Positions 47,644 to 55,309 of a stretch of DNA of 64,000 bases are shown piece by piece. The notes below the pieces were generated by a model. The model had not been told where the DNA came from, did no database searches, and saw only the letters and a list, made by a program, of their open reading frames with translations. The translations under genes and the position numbers were made by a program. Positions within the stretch are counted from its first letter, which is position 1. The number at the start of each line of letters is the position of its first letter. This DNA comes from Streptomyces tsukubensis. Its GTDB lineage: Bacteria > Actinomycetota > Actinomycetes > Streptomycetales > Streptomycetaceae. The DNA lies in NCBI RefSeq assembly GCF_009296025.1, contig NZ_CP045178.1:1302001-1366000 (forward strand). The letters are read 5' to 3'.

Positions 47644-48175
47644 GGCAGTGGCCCCGAGGTCGGGCTCACGTGCGGGGCCCGAGCGGACGCGGAAGGCACG
47701 GCGCGGCCTGCGGGTCCCCGGCCGTCCTGAGGGGAGTCACCCCATGCGCGCCGGGCTCCGCGTGACAGCGCGGCCACGTGTCGACGGCGCCGGGCCCGTA
47801 GCGTGCGCTGCCCCGTTCACCCGGCTCTTCGTGGCCGCGGGTCCCTGCCACGGCCTGACGGCCGGGGCGGACCTCACGCACCAGGGTTTCCAGTCGCTCA
47901 AGGATCACGGAAACGAACCCTCCCTCCGGCCGCGTGCCCGCCCCTTCCTGCGCTGACGGTGTTTCCGGTCGCGTCGGACCGGCGGGCTTCGACCTGAAGA
48001 CCGTGTGGCATGCACCGCACGGACCGTTCACTTCCACCAGCACACCCCATCGGCATGTGGCACGGCTAGAGCGCACTGTGGCGGCCCGTCTGAGGCGTAC
48101 GACGTACCGTGGCGTACTGCGGTGTGTCGTAGGAAAGCTCGTTACCCGGCGCTTCCACGGGGCACTGGCGGAGGC
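47644..48175. other. Upstream region of the accessory operon, no clear gene
   Basis: These 532 bases separate the first glycosyltransferase gene from the HAD gene (both minus strand). Open frames exist on both strands, but none has a recognisable protein. Short repeats (GTACGACGTACCGTGGCGTAC) lie at about 48097-48118. The promoter of the eleven-gene unit should be here; I could not assign it with confidence. Confidence 0.4.
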
Positions 48176-48847
48176 TCAACCCGGCAGGAGGGCGCCCCGT
48201 AGGCGGGGGTCCTCCAACGACTCGACCTGAAGATCACAGAGCAGCGGTTCGTCGGCGTGGTGCGGGACGCCGACCACGTACAGACCCGCCGCGGAGGCCG
48301 CGGCGACGCCGACGGCGGAGTCCTCCAGGGCCCAGGTCTGTTCCGGGTCCGCGTGGAGAGCCTCGCACGCGGCCAGGTAGACGTCGGGGCGCGGTTTGGG
48401 CGCACGCACCATGTCACCGCCGACGATGACGAGTCCCGTCACGTCGAAGAACCGGCTCAGATGCGCCCGCACCACGTCAGCGGGTGCGTTGGAGGCGACA
48501 CCGAGTGGCCGCGTGCCGGTCAGCTCGGTGACCAACTCGACGGCGCCCGGCATGGGAGCGATGACCTCGTCGAGGCGACCGCGCATCAGGGCGAGAGCCT
48601 CGGCACCGAGGACGTCCGGGGGCACACCGGTCGGCAACAGCTCGGAGAGGACATGGCCCACGCCGACGAGATCGAGGCCCCGGAGGCGGTCCCGGTCGTA
48701 CGGGCCGACCTCGCACCCGTACCGCGTGAAGAGTTCACGGTAGGCGGCGTCCCACGCGCTCTCGGTGGTGACCAGAAGACCGTCACAGTCGAATATCACC
48801 GCTCCACGCGGGCCGGGATAAACGCGTCCAGGCACGGGATACCGCAT
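48176..48847 (-). CDS. HAD-superfamily phosphatase (beta-phosphoglucomutase-like)
   Basis: A protein of 223 residues. Motif I is VIFDCDGLLVTTESAW, motif II is PLGVASNAPADVV, motif III is PKPRPDVYLAACEAL and motif IV is WALEDSAVGVAAASAAGLYVVGVP. An alpha-helical cap lies between motifs I and II. Such proteins remove phosphate from sugar phosphates or act as phosphoglucomutases. It is upstream of the accessory operon on the same strand but separated by 532 bases; a role in sugar phosphate metabolism for the cluster is possible. Confidence 0.88.
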   Translation of the reverse strand: MRYPVPGRVYPGPRGAVIFDCDGLLVTTESAWDAAYRELFTRYGCEVGPYDRDRLRGLDLVGVGHVLSELLPTGVPPDVLGAEALALMRGRLDEVIAPMPGAVELVTELTGTRPLGVASNAPADVVRAHLSRFFDVTGLVIVGGDMVRAPKPRPDVYLAACEALHADPEQTWALEDSAVGVAAASAAGLYVVGVPHHADEPLLCDLQVESLEDPRLRGALLPG

Positions 48848-49300
48848 CCGTCATCCCTCCTCCACGTGTCGGCGCCAGGCGGGGGTCCCCCCAGCGGCGC
48901 CGGTGTACTTGGTCCCCGAGCTTCCGCGCACTACGCAGTTCTGCCTACGGTCGCTACGCGAGTGCGGGGCGAGGACGTGCCACCGCGGCTCCCCGGTGCC
49001 CGGCCGGTCGGGACGGCGCCGACGCGGGGCAGGCTCCAACCACCGGTCCCGCCCGCGATCGCGTGCGCGGTTCCGGGGGCTGCGCGTACCGGTCGAGCAG
49101 CGCGGACAGCTCCGTCCCGCGCCCTCGGAGCCGCGTACGCCGAGCCGGGACCGGGGCGAGCGATGGCGGACCCTGCGGCTGCCGGAAGTAAGCGACACCA
49201 TCAAAAGGTACTCACCGATCGAGGATGTGGCGTCCGAAAGCCAGACGGAACTCCACGGCGCGGCACCGCGGCCGGCCTGTGCCGCCCCCTCGTCGGAGTG
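48848..49300. other. Gap without a supported gene
   Basis: 453 bases between the HAD and SDR genes. The base pattern is irregular and open frames in both directions give Arg/Pro/Ser-rich proteins without any motif. It may be decayed coding sequence; I recognise nothing. Confidence 0.35.
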
Positions 49301-50086
49301 TCAGATCTGGTTCTCGCCGCCGTCGACATAGAGGTTGGCGCCGAGAAAGAAACTACTCTCTCCCGAGGCGAGGAAGGCCACCGCGTTGGCGACCTCCTCG
49401 GGGCGCCCGATCCGGCCGAGTGGGACACCTGCGGCGAATCGCGACTTGATGACGGACGCGTCCGACGCGTCCGACGCGTCGGAGGTGCCCGAGGCGCCCG
49501 AGGTATCAGCCACGGCGTCCAGCCCGGGAGTGTCGATCGTGCCGGGGGAGATCGCGTTGACCCGGATGTTCCGGCCCTTGAGTTCATTGGCCCAGGTCCT
49601 GGCGTAGGACCGGATCGCCGCCTTGGAGGCTGCGTACGTACCGAACGCCTCGACACCGTCATCGGCGCGGACAGACGACATGAGGATCACCGACGCACCG
49701 TCGTTCAGCAGCGGAAGCGCCTTCCGCACCGTGAACACCGTGCCCCTGACGTTGACGCCGAAGGTCCGGTCGAAGTGCTCCTCGGTGATCTGTTCCAGTG
49801 TCGCGAACGACGCGGCGGCGGCATTGGCGAAGACCACGTCCAGGCCCCGGCCGCGCGCCCGGACAGCGTCGTAGAGACGGTCCAGGTCGTCCAGGTCGGC
49901 GACGTCACCCGCCACGGCGGTGGCCGCGTCCGGGCCGATGGTCTCCACGGCGGCGTCCAGTTCGGCCTTCCGCCGCCCGGTGATGAAGACGTGCGCGCCC
50001 TCGGCTGCCAGCCGTACGGCGGTGGCCAGACCGATCCCGGCGCTGGCGCCGGTGACGACGGCGGTCCTGCCTTCGAGCTGCCCCAT
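49301..50086 (-). CDS. Short-chain dehydrogenase/reductase with repeat insert
   Basis: A classical SDR of 261 residues: [31 protein letters not shown] (NNAG-like), [32 protein letters not shown] (Ser, Tyr-x3-Lys) and a C-terminal [34 protein letters not shown]. The substrate loop after [19 protein letters not shown] carries an insert [20 protein letters not shown], coded by 9-bp tandem repeats (about 49453-49479). It is divergent from the TetR gene with matching operators between, so it is probably the TetR target. Confidence 0.92.
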   Translation of the reverse strand: MGQLEGRTAVVTGASAGIGLATAVRLAAEGAHVFITGRRKAELDAAVETIGPDAATAVAGDVADLDDLDRLYDAVRARGRGLDVVFANAAAASFATLEQITEEHFDRTFGVNVRGTVFTVRKALPLLNDGASVILMSSVRADDGVEAFGTYAASKAAIRSYARTWANELKGRNIRVNAISPGTIDTPGLDAVADTSGASGTSDASDASDASVIKSRFAAGVPLGRIGRPEEVANAVAFLASGESSFFLGANLYVDGGENQI

Positions 50087-50127
50087 AGATCTGCCTTCCT
50101 CTCACGTTCCGCACCGACCCGCTTTAC

Positions 50128-50177
50128 GTATCGATCGGTACTGAATAGGAACCTAACACATCCGCACCGCTCGGTAC
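50128..50177. promoter_or_regulatory. Two matching TetR operators between SDR and TetR genes
   Basis: GTATCGATCGGTAC (50128-50141) and GCACCGCTCGGTAC (50164-50177) are near-palindromes of the form GTACCG-NN-CGGTAC, 36 bases apart, in the 112-base gap between divergent genes. Their symmetry and similarity support them as binding sites of the TetR protein. Confidence 0.6.
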
Positions 50178-50198
50178 GGAAGAGGTAGAGTTCTGACC

Positions 50199-50807
50199 AT
50201 GGAGACACGACAGAAGGGGCCGATCGGCCGACCACGAGGCTTCGACGCCGACGAGGCCCTCGAACGCGCCATGCGGGTCTTCTGGGAACAGGGCTACGAA
50301 GGTGCCAGCCTCACCGACCTCACCGGTGCCATGGGCATCACCCGCACCAGCATGTACGCGGCTTTCGGCAACAAGGAGGAACTGTTCCGCAAGGCGCTGG
50401 AGCGCTACACCCAAGGCCCCGCCTCGTACGGGGCCCGAGCCCTGCGGGAGCCGACCGCCCTACAGGTGGCCACCGCGTTCCTCAACGGCTCCGTCCGAGC
50501 CACCACGAGCCCCGGCCACCCCACCGGATGCCTCGGCGTCCAGGGCTCCCTCGCCGCGGGCGACACGGGACGCACCGCGCGGGAAACCCTGGTCGCCTGG
50601 CGCAACGAGCACATCTCCTACATCCGCGACCGGTTCCGCCGAGCCGTCGACGAGGGCGACCTCCCCGAGGACGCCGACCCCGAACAGCTCGCCCGCTACC
50701 TCATGACCGTCGCCAACGGCATCGCGGTCCAGGCCGCCAGCGGCGCCACCCGCGACGACCTCCAGCAGGTCGCGGACATGGCCCTGCGGGGCTGGCCACC
50801 GGCGTGA
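50199..50807 (+). CDS. TetR-family regulator
   Basis: A protein of 202 residues. It begins RQKGPIGRPRGFDADEALERAMRVFWEQGYEGASLTDLTGAMGITRTSMYAAFGNKEELFRKAL, the HTH of the AcrR/YxaF type. The C-terminal domain has SPGHPTGCLGVQGSLAAG, a GCL motif usual in this subgroup. It most likely represses itself and the divergent SDR gene through the two operators between them. Confidence 0.92.
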   Translation: METRQKGPIGRPRGFDADEALERAMRVFWEQGYEGASLTDLTGAMGITRTSMYAAFGNKEELFRKALERYTQGPASYGARALREPTALQVATAFLNGSVRATTSPGHPTGCLGVQGSLAAGDTGRTARETLVAWRNEHISYIRDRFRRAVDEGDLPEDADPEQLARYLMTVANGIAVQAASGATRDDLQQVADMALRGWPPA

Positions 50808-50890
50808 CGGGCCCGCCGCACTGACGGCCGGCGATCGCTCACCGCTGTACGCGCCGTACGCGCCGCACGCGCCCGCAGCCCCGCACCCCC

Positions 50891-50904
50891 GACGTACCGT
50901 GAAC
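50891..50904 (+). promoter_or_regulatory. Promoter-like element shared with the second XRE gene
   Basis: GACGTACCGTGAAC ends 26 bases before the XRE start. The nearly identical GGCGTACCGTGAAC (52391-52404) lies at the same distance from the second XRE gene. It is likely a shared promoter or operator core. Confidence 0.5.
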
Positions 50905-50929
50905 CCAACACCGTTCCCCGGGGGCCCAC

Positions 50930-52135
50930 ATGAGCACATCCATCGGCGACCGCATCCGCAACCTGCGCGAATTCCGAGACGTGACACAGGAGCAGCTCGC
51001 ACAGCGGGCCGGGGTGTCCGTCGATACGGTGCGGAAACTCGAACAGGGCTCGCGGCAGTCGGCCCGCATCAATACGCTTCGCGCACTCGCGCGCGCCCTC
51101 GATGTACAGCTTGAGCGCCTGGTGGGGCAGCCGACGGTGACCCAAGAGCTCTCTGACGACGGCGGCTTGATCGCCCTTCGCGACGCGATCCAGGACGTCA
51201 GCGCGCTCCCCGGTGTCCTGGCGGACGACGATATCGAAGACCCACCGGACGAGGGCTCTTGGGCCGACGCGGTCAGGGCCGCGACCCGCCTCTACTGGGC
51301 CGGTGAACTCTCCGAGCTGTCCAGCACGCTGCCACTACTGCTGCGCGACGGCCGAGCGGTCGCGCGGGAGACCGGCACCGAGCCGGTCTGGCAACAGCTC
51401 GCCCTCGCCTATCAGCTGGCCGCGTCACTCGCGGCGCAAGCCGGGCACCCCGACTGGGCGTTCCAGGCAGTGGAGAAGCAGCTCGCCGCCGACCGAAAGG
51501 CTTCCGATCCGCTGGCGGAAGGGATGGGCGTCAGCACCCTTTCGTGGGTTCTTCTCCGTCAAGGGCGCTGGGAGCAGGCACAGCGTGTCGCCGAGACGAA
51601 GGCGGACGCGTTGGAGCCGTCGATCCGGCGTGCGACAGCTGCCCGGTACGCCGTGTACGGCAATCTACTGGTCGCGGCGGCGACACCGGCCGCGCGCGGC
51701 GGGAACCAATCCGGAGCCCAACAGTTGCTCAACTACGCGGAGTGCGCGGCGACTCGCAGTGGGGCCGTGCGCGTCTACGGCTCCGCGTTCTCCGTCACCG
51801 ACGTCCGAACCCAGCAGGTCAACATCGCGCTCGCAGGCGAGGAGAGCCGACCGGGTGAAGCTCTGCGGCTGTCGGCGCGCGTCGATGTCGGGGCCATCAG
51901 CCGACCTGTACACGCCGCTTCCCACCGCGTTGATGTAGCGCAGGCGCAGTACGAGACGGGAGACGGCAACGGCGCCTTGGCGACGCTTCTGGAAGTGGAG
52001 AGCCAACAGCCCGAGTGGATCAAATTCCAGACGCTGGCGGCGACGACAGTGCGGGAGATGCTGGAAGACGAACGTCGCAGGAATACGCGACTGCGAGGTC
52101 TCGCGTCCCGACTGGGTGTCGATCCTGCCCTGTGA
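50930..52135 (+). CDS. XRE-family regulator with TPR-like C-terminal domain (copy 1)
   Basis: A protein of 401 residues. Residues 5-65 are an XRE helix-turn-helix (IGDRIRNLREFRDVTQEQLAQRAGVSVDTVRKLEQGSRQSARINTLRALARALDV). The remainder is alpha-helical and TPR-like, a form used by many Streptomyces regulators that bind a small signal or peptide. It is about equally long and laid out in the same way as the gene at 52430, including the DDIEDPPDEG / DDPEDPPGIE linker, so the two are paralogues from a tandem duplication. Target unknown. Confidence 0.88.
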   Translation: MSTSIGDRIRNLREFRDVTQEQLAQRAGVSVDTVRKLEQGSRQSARINTLRALARALDVQLERLVGQPTVTQELSDDGGLIALRDAIQDVSALPGVLADDDIEDPPDEGSWADAVRAATRLYWAGELSELSSTLPLLLRDGRAVARETGTEPVWQQLALAYQLAASLAAQAGHPDWAFQAVEKQLAADRKASDPLAEGMGVSTLSWVLLRQGRWEQAQRVAETKADALEPSIRRATAARYAVYGNLLVAAATPAARGGNQSGAQQLLNYAECAATRSGAVRVYGSAFSVTDVRTQQVNIALAGEESRPGEALRLSARVDVGAISRPVHAASHRVDVAQAQYETGDGNGALATLLEVESQQPEWIKFQTLAATTVREMLEDERRRNTRLRGLASRLGVDPAL

Positions 52136-52222
52136 AGCGGTAGGACACGGCGTCCTAGTGGGGCCGCACGCGGGGGCGGAGGTGGCGCGTTTCGTCACTG
52201 GAGCACGGCCAGGTCGATTCGT

Positions 52223-52330
52223 ATCGTGATCCCCACAGAGCGGCGCCCCGCCCCACCGGGAACCCTCCGCGCCGCCCCGTGCACCTCCAGGGAGCAACCC
52301 CCGTGGACACCGGCCCCAACACCCCACACC
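52223..52330 (+). repeat. Truncated copy of a small-gene start (duplication remnant)
   Basis: The block CACAGAGCGGCGCCCCGCCC ... GGGAGCAACCCCCGTGGACACC is repeated after the second XRE gene (53712-53805) with few changes. Both copies have a Shine-Dalgarno AGG(G)AG and a GTG GAC ACC start (52303; 53794). Here the frame reads VDTGPNTPHPNAPPLAPVPRIHTT and then runs into the promoter of the next XRE gene, so the small gene is cut short. Confidence 0.6.
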
Positions 52331-52429
52331 CCAACGCCCCTCCCCTCGCCCCGGTCCCGCGGATACATACCACCGCAGGCCCCCCTTCGCGGCGTACCGT
52401 GAACTGGACACCTTCTCTGCGGGGTAGCT

Positions 52430-53650
52430 GTGACCACATCCTTCGATACGGAAATGGGCGAGCGTATCGCCCACCTCAGGCACCGGCGCGGTCTCACGCA
52501 GGAGCAACTGGCCGAGCGGGCGGGCGTCTCCGTCGATGTCGTGCGGAAGCTGGAGCAGGGGCGGCGAAGGTCGGCGCGGCTCGCCACCGTCAATGCTCTG
52601 GCACGCGCGCTCGACAGCGAGCCGAGCTACCTGATCGGTCAGCCCGCGACCTTCGAAACACGCGCTGAGCCGGAGGAGAACGCGCCGTCCGTCCTCGCCC
52701 TGCGTCAAGCGATCTCCCCTGTCGCCGACCTGTTGGGCGGTGAGGACGATCCGGAAGATCCGCCCGGTATCGAGCAACTCAAGGCGTCGCTGCGGTCGAC
52801 CGAGGAGATTCGCAGGAACGGGCGAATGGGAGAGATCGGGATTCTCCTGCCGCCCCTCATCCGCGACGCGCGTGCCGTCGTCCACGCCACCACGGGGAGC
52901 GAGCGAGCTGCCGCCAACTCCGTGCTGGCCGTGGCGTATCAGGTCGCATCGGTCACTCTCACCGGACTCGGCAAGGAGGACGCCGCCTTCACGGCCATGG
53001 AGCGATCGATGCTCGCCATCCGGTCCTGCGACGATCCTGGGCTCGAAACGATGGCCGCGTCCACTCTGTCGTACGTGTTGACCAAGCAGGGCCGTCTCGC
53101 CGACGCGGAGAGGGTCGCTCTCGTCCGGGCCGAGCAGATCGAACCAGGGTTCCGCTCCACACCCCGTGAGCTGGCCCTCTGGGGGATTCTCCTGCTGCGG
53201 GCGGCCACCGCGTCCGTCCGACAGGAGAAGCACGGAGCCGTGCTGGATCTACTGCGGCTGGCGAAGGGCGCGGCGGAGAGCATGGGCAGGGACCTCCTGC
53301 TGTACGCCACACCCTTCGGGCCGACCAACGCGGGCATCGCCACGGTGAACTTCCTCGTGGAGATGGAGCGCGCCGACGACGCCGTACGCGCGGCCCGTTC
53401 CGTGCCTGATCTGGCTTCGCTTCCACCGACCTGGCGCGCCCGATTCCACGTCGACCGCGCCCTCGCGTACAGCGATCTGGACAAGGACCGGGCCTCGGTC
53501 GGCGCGTTGATGCTCGCCGAGCGGGACGCCCCGGAGTGGATGCGTTATCACGCGACATCGCGTCGCCTGGTGGAAGACCTCCGGTCACGGGCGGGCCGCA
53601 GGGACGCGCCGGTCCATGACCTCGCCGATCGGCTGGGCCTGTTGAGGTAG
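52430..53650 (+). CDS. XRE-family regulator with TPR-like C-terminal domain (copy 2)
   Basis: A protein of 406 residues from GTG 52430. HTH: MGERIAHLRHRRGLTQEQLAERAGVSVDVVRKLEQGRRRSARLATVNALARALD. The C-terminal part is helical and TPR-like (for example GLETMAASTLSYVLTKQGRLADAERVALVRAEQIEP). It parallels copy 1 over its whole length but is clearly diverged in the sensor part, as expected if the two respond to different signals. The small DUF7848-like gene downstream is its likely partner. Confidence 0.88.
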   Translation: MTTSFDTEMGERIAHLRHRRGLTQEQLAERAGVSVDVVRKLEQGRRRSARLATVNALARALDSEPSYLIGQPATFETRAEPEENAPSVLALRQAISPVADLLGGEDDPEDPPGIEQLKASLRSTEEIRRNGRMGEIGILLPPLIRDARAVVHATTGSERAAANSVLAVAYQVASVTLTGLGKEDAAFTAMERSMLAIRSCDDPGLETMAASTLSYVLTKQGRLADAERVALVRAEQIEPGFRSTPRELALWGILLLRAATASVRQEKHGAVLDLLRLAKGAAESMGRDLLLYATPFGPTNAGIATVNFLVEMERADDAVRAARSVPDLASLPPTWRARFHVDRALAYSDLDKDRASVGALMLAERDAPEWMRYHATSRRLVEDLRSRAGRRDAPVHDLADRLGLLR

Positions 53651-53773
53651 GACGTACTGCCCTACCTGATCCACAAAGTGGGGCATCCTGCCACTGGGCG
53701 GGGACCCCGCGCCTCCATAGCGTGACCCGCACAGAGCGACGCCACCCCACCGGGAACATCCCGCGCCGCTCCC

Positions 53774-54115
53774 GTGCATCCAGGAGCAACCCCGTGGACA
53801 CCAACCCCACCGAAATCCCACCCCCTCATCACACTCCCCGCATCATCACCCCACCCCGCCCCCACCGACACCGACTGGAACATCGGCCTGCGACGCGACA
53901 CCAACGGCGTCACCCCACCACCCCCACACGAAACCGCATGCGAAGCCTGCCCCCTCCGATCCGGTCCAGCACCCCGCAGAACAGACACCAACCGTTGGGC
54001 CACGCAACACACCGCCCACACCGGTCACCCCACCTTCCGTGAGACCACCACCGTCCACCTCACCGTCAGCCCGGCCCCCACCAGCCCGCTCCACGGCGAA
54101 CACACCCGTCCATAA
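53774..54115 (+). CDS. DUF7848-like small protein, N-terminus uncertain
   Basis: The recognisable part is DTDWNIGLRRDTNGVTPPPPHETACEACPLRS, then NRWATQHTAHTGHPTFRETTTVHLTV. It has the C-x2-C pair and the terminal H-T-x2-TGH-x3-FR pattern I know from DUF7848 proteins of Streptomyces. In this frame the first start is ATG 53774. The better start (GTG 53794, with AGGAG upstream) is in another frame and reads VDTNPTEIPPPHHTPRIITP; one extra base within the C-rich run at about 53850-53865 would separate the two. So the gene may be frameshifted. Confidence 0.55.
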   Translation: MHPGATPWTPTPPKSHPLITLPASSPHPAPTDTDWNIGLRRDTNGVTPPPPHETACEACPLRSGPAPRRTDTNRWATQHTAHTGHPTFRETTTVHLTVSPAPTSPLHGEHTRP

Positions 54116-54210
54116 CCGCCGCACACACCTGGGCGCACCCCGGTGCTCACGCCGTCGGTGAACGCAGGCCCCGCGCACCCGGAGTCCTCCCCCGCGCCCG
54201 GTCCGCGCCG

Positions 54211-54227
54211 TTCACACTCCGTGTGCG
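54211..54227. promoter_or_regulatory. Palindrome of the TTCACAC-N3-GTGTGAA type
   Basis: TTCACAC TCC GTGTGCG matches, with one mismatch, the perfect palindrome upstream of the HTH/TPR regulator gene at 56650. It lies 113 bases before the small membrane protein start. Confidence 0.4.
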
Positions 54228-54339
54228 CTGCGAACTCGCATATGCCCATCGCACACGCTGCCGCACCACCTCGGGGGCGGGTTGACTGGCGGTCATGAAC
54301 ATTCTAGGAATGGGGTCCACCCCGGAGAGGAGTAGGCAG

Positions 54340-54597
54340 GTGACCGCCGAGCCCGAGCTTCCCGTGGTCCCGGAGGAACAGGCGGAGCTGCGGCGCAGCC
54401 TCGAAGTCGGTCTGGTACGGATCGAAGGGCACCTCGCGCTGCTCACTCAGCGCGACGAGCAGAGTGCCAAGAACACCGATGATCTGACACAGCGGGTGTC
54501 GGGGCTCGAACGTTCCCGCTGGCCGTTGCCGGCCATCGCCGCTCTCACCGCGGTCGGCGCACTGGTCGTCGCGTTGTGGCAGGTGCTCGGAAGATAG
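54340..54597 (+). CDS. Small single-TM protein with coiled-coil part
   Basis: A protein of 85 residues from GTG 54340 (GAGAGGAG 7 bases upstream; an ATG at 54295 has no such site). Residues about 15-60 (EEQAELRRSLEVGLVRIEGHLALLTQRDEQSAKNTDDLTQRVSGLE) are helical with heptad-like spacing; the last 22 (LPAIAALTAVGALVVALWQVLG) form a membrane anchor. Small proteins of this form occur in Streptomyces accessory regions and phages. Function unknown. Confidence 0.65.
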   Translation: MTAEPELPVVPEEQAELRRSLEVGLVRIEGHLALLTQRDEQSAKNTDDLTQRVSGLERSRWPLPAIAALTAVGALVVALWQVLGR

Positions 54598-54728
54598 GTG
54601 TGGCAGGCGCTCGGAAGACCTGACGCCGAGCGCCGTTCATGCGCCCGGATGGGCTCCTCATGACCGGCGGGGAGCCCATCCGGGCGGCTGCGGCGCCGCC
54701 TACCGCCGCGTACTGGCGCTGCCAGCGG

Positions 54729-55259
54729 TCAGCTCGGTCGCAGATGGTGCAGGAGCAGCAGCGCGGCGGCCATGTTGGCCGCCGGTACCTCACCCCGCGT
54801 CACCATGTCGGGTACGAGCTTGAGCGGGACCCATTCGCGGCGGTCCGACTCGAAGTCGTCCACGGGGTGCCCTGTGTAGGTGCCCTCGTCCGACCAGTAG
54901 ATGTGATGCACGGCGTCGCTGAGTCCGTTGGACGGCTCCACACTCATGAGGTGCCGCAGCGGGCCGGGACGCCAGCCTGTCTCCTCCTCCAGTTCGCGGG
55001 CCGCGGCGAGGCTGAGATCCTCGCCGTCCTCGACCACGCCCGCGGCCAGTTCCCAGCCCCAGCTGTCCGTGATGAACCGGTGGCGCCAGAGCAGCAGTAC
55101 CTCGTTGGCCTCGTTGACGACGGTGGCCGCCGCCACGGGGCGGAGCCGGATGAGGAAGTGGTCGAGATGCCGGCCGTCCGGCAGCTCGACATCCGCCAGG
55201 TTCACGTGGAACCAGCGGTTTTCATACACTGTTTGCTCACTTTGTTTCGTCCACTGCAC
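54729..55259 (-). CDS. NUDIX hydrolase
   Basis: A protein of 176 residues. The Nudix box is complete: AAGVVEDGEDLSLAAARELEEETGW (G-x5-E-x7-REUxEExGU). The front part VYENRWFHVNLADVELPDGRHLDHFLIRLRPVAAA and VNEANEVLLLWRHRF place it with ADP-ribose pyrophosphatase-like NUDIX enzymes. I choose GTG 55259 (VQWTKQSEQ) because AAAGGTGG is suitably placed before it; the ATG at 55277 adds six residues. Located immediately behind the HTH/TPR regulator gene on the same strand. Confidence 0.9.
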   Translation of the reverse strand: MQWTKQSEQTVYENRWFHVNLADVELPDGRHLDHFLIRLRPVAAATVVNEANEVLLLWRHRFITDSWGWELAAGVVEDGEDLSLAAARELEEETGWRPGPLRHLMSVEPSNGLSDAVHHIYWSDEGTYTGHPVDDFESDRREWVPLKLVPDMVTRGEVPAANMAAALLLLHHLRPS

Positions 55260-55263
55260 GTTT

Positions 55264-55290
55264 TTGCCACCTTTCATCGAGAGGTGGCAA
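55264..55290 (-). promoter_or_regulatory. Leader inverted repeat covering the NUDIX ribosome site
   Basis: TTGCCACCT and AGGTGGCAA form a perfect 9-bp inverted repeat with a 9-base loop. In the minus-strand transcript the second arm contains the AAGGTGG that precedes the GTG start, so the hairpin could hide the ribosome site; it might also be a DNA operator. The surrounding 60 bases are unusually AT-rich. Confidence 0.5.
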
Positions 55291-55309
55291 TATCGCAGCA
55301 GGATCAGAG

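Noticed and set aside
47666..48076. Minus-strand frame upstream of the accessory operon (VSVILERLETLVREVRPG...)
   Set aside because: A possible short protein from GTG, but no family is recognised and the composition is uneven; kept as intergenic.
48903..49331. Plus-strand frame MYLVPELPRTTQFCLRSLREC...
   Set aside because: Arg/Pro/Ser-rich, no ribosome site of quality and overlaps the end of the SDR gene.
35111..54700. Classical integrated element (ICE or prophage) carrying the accessory genes
   Set aside because: No integrase, tRNA att site, replication or transfer gene is seen within the region or at its edges.
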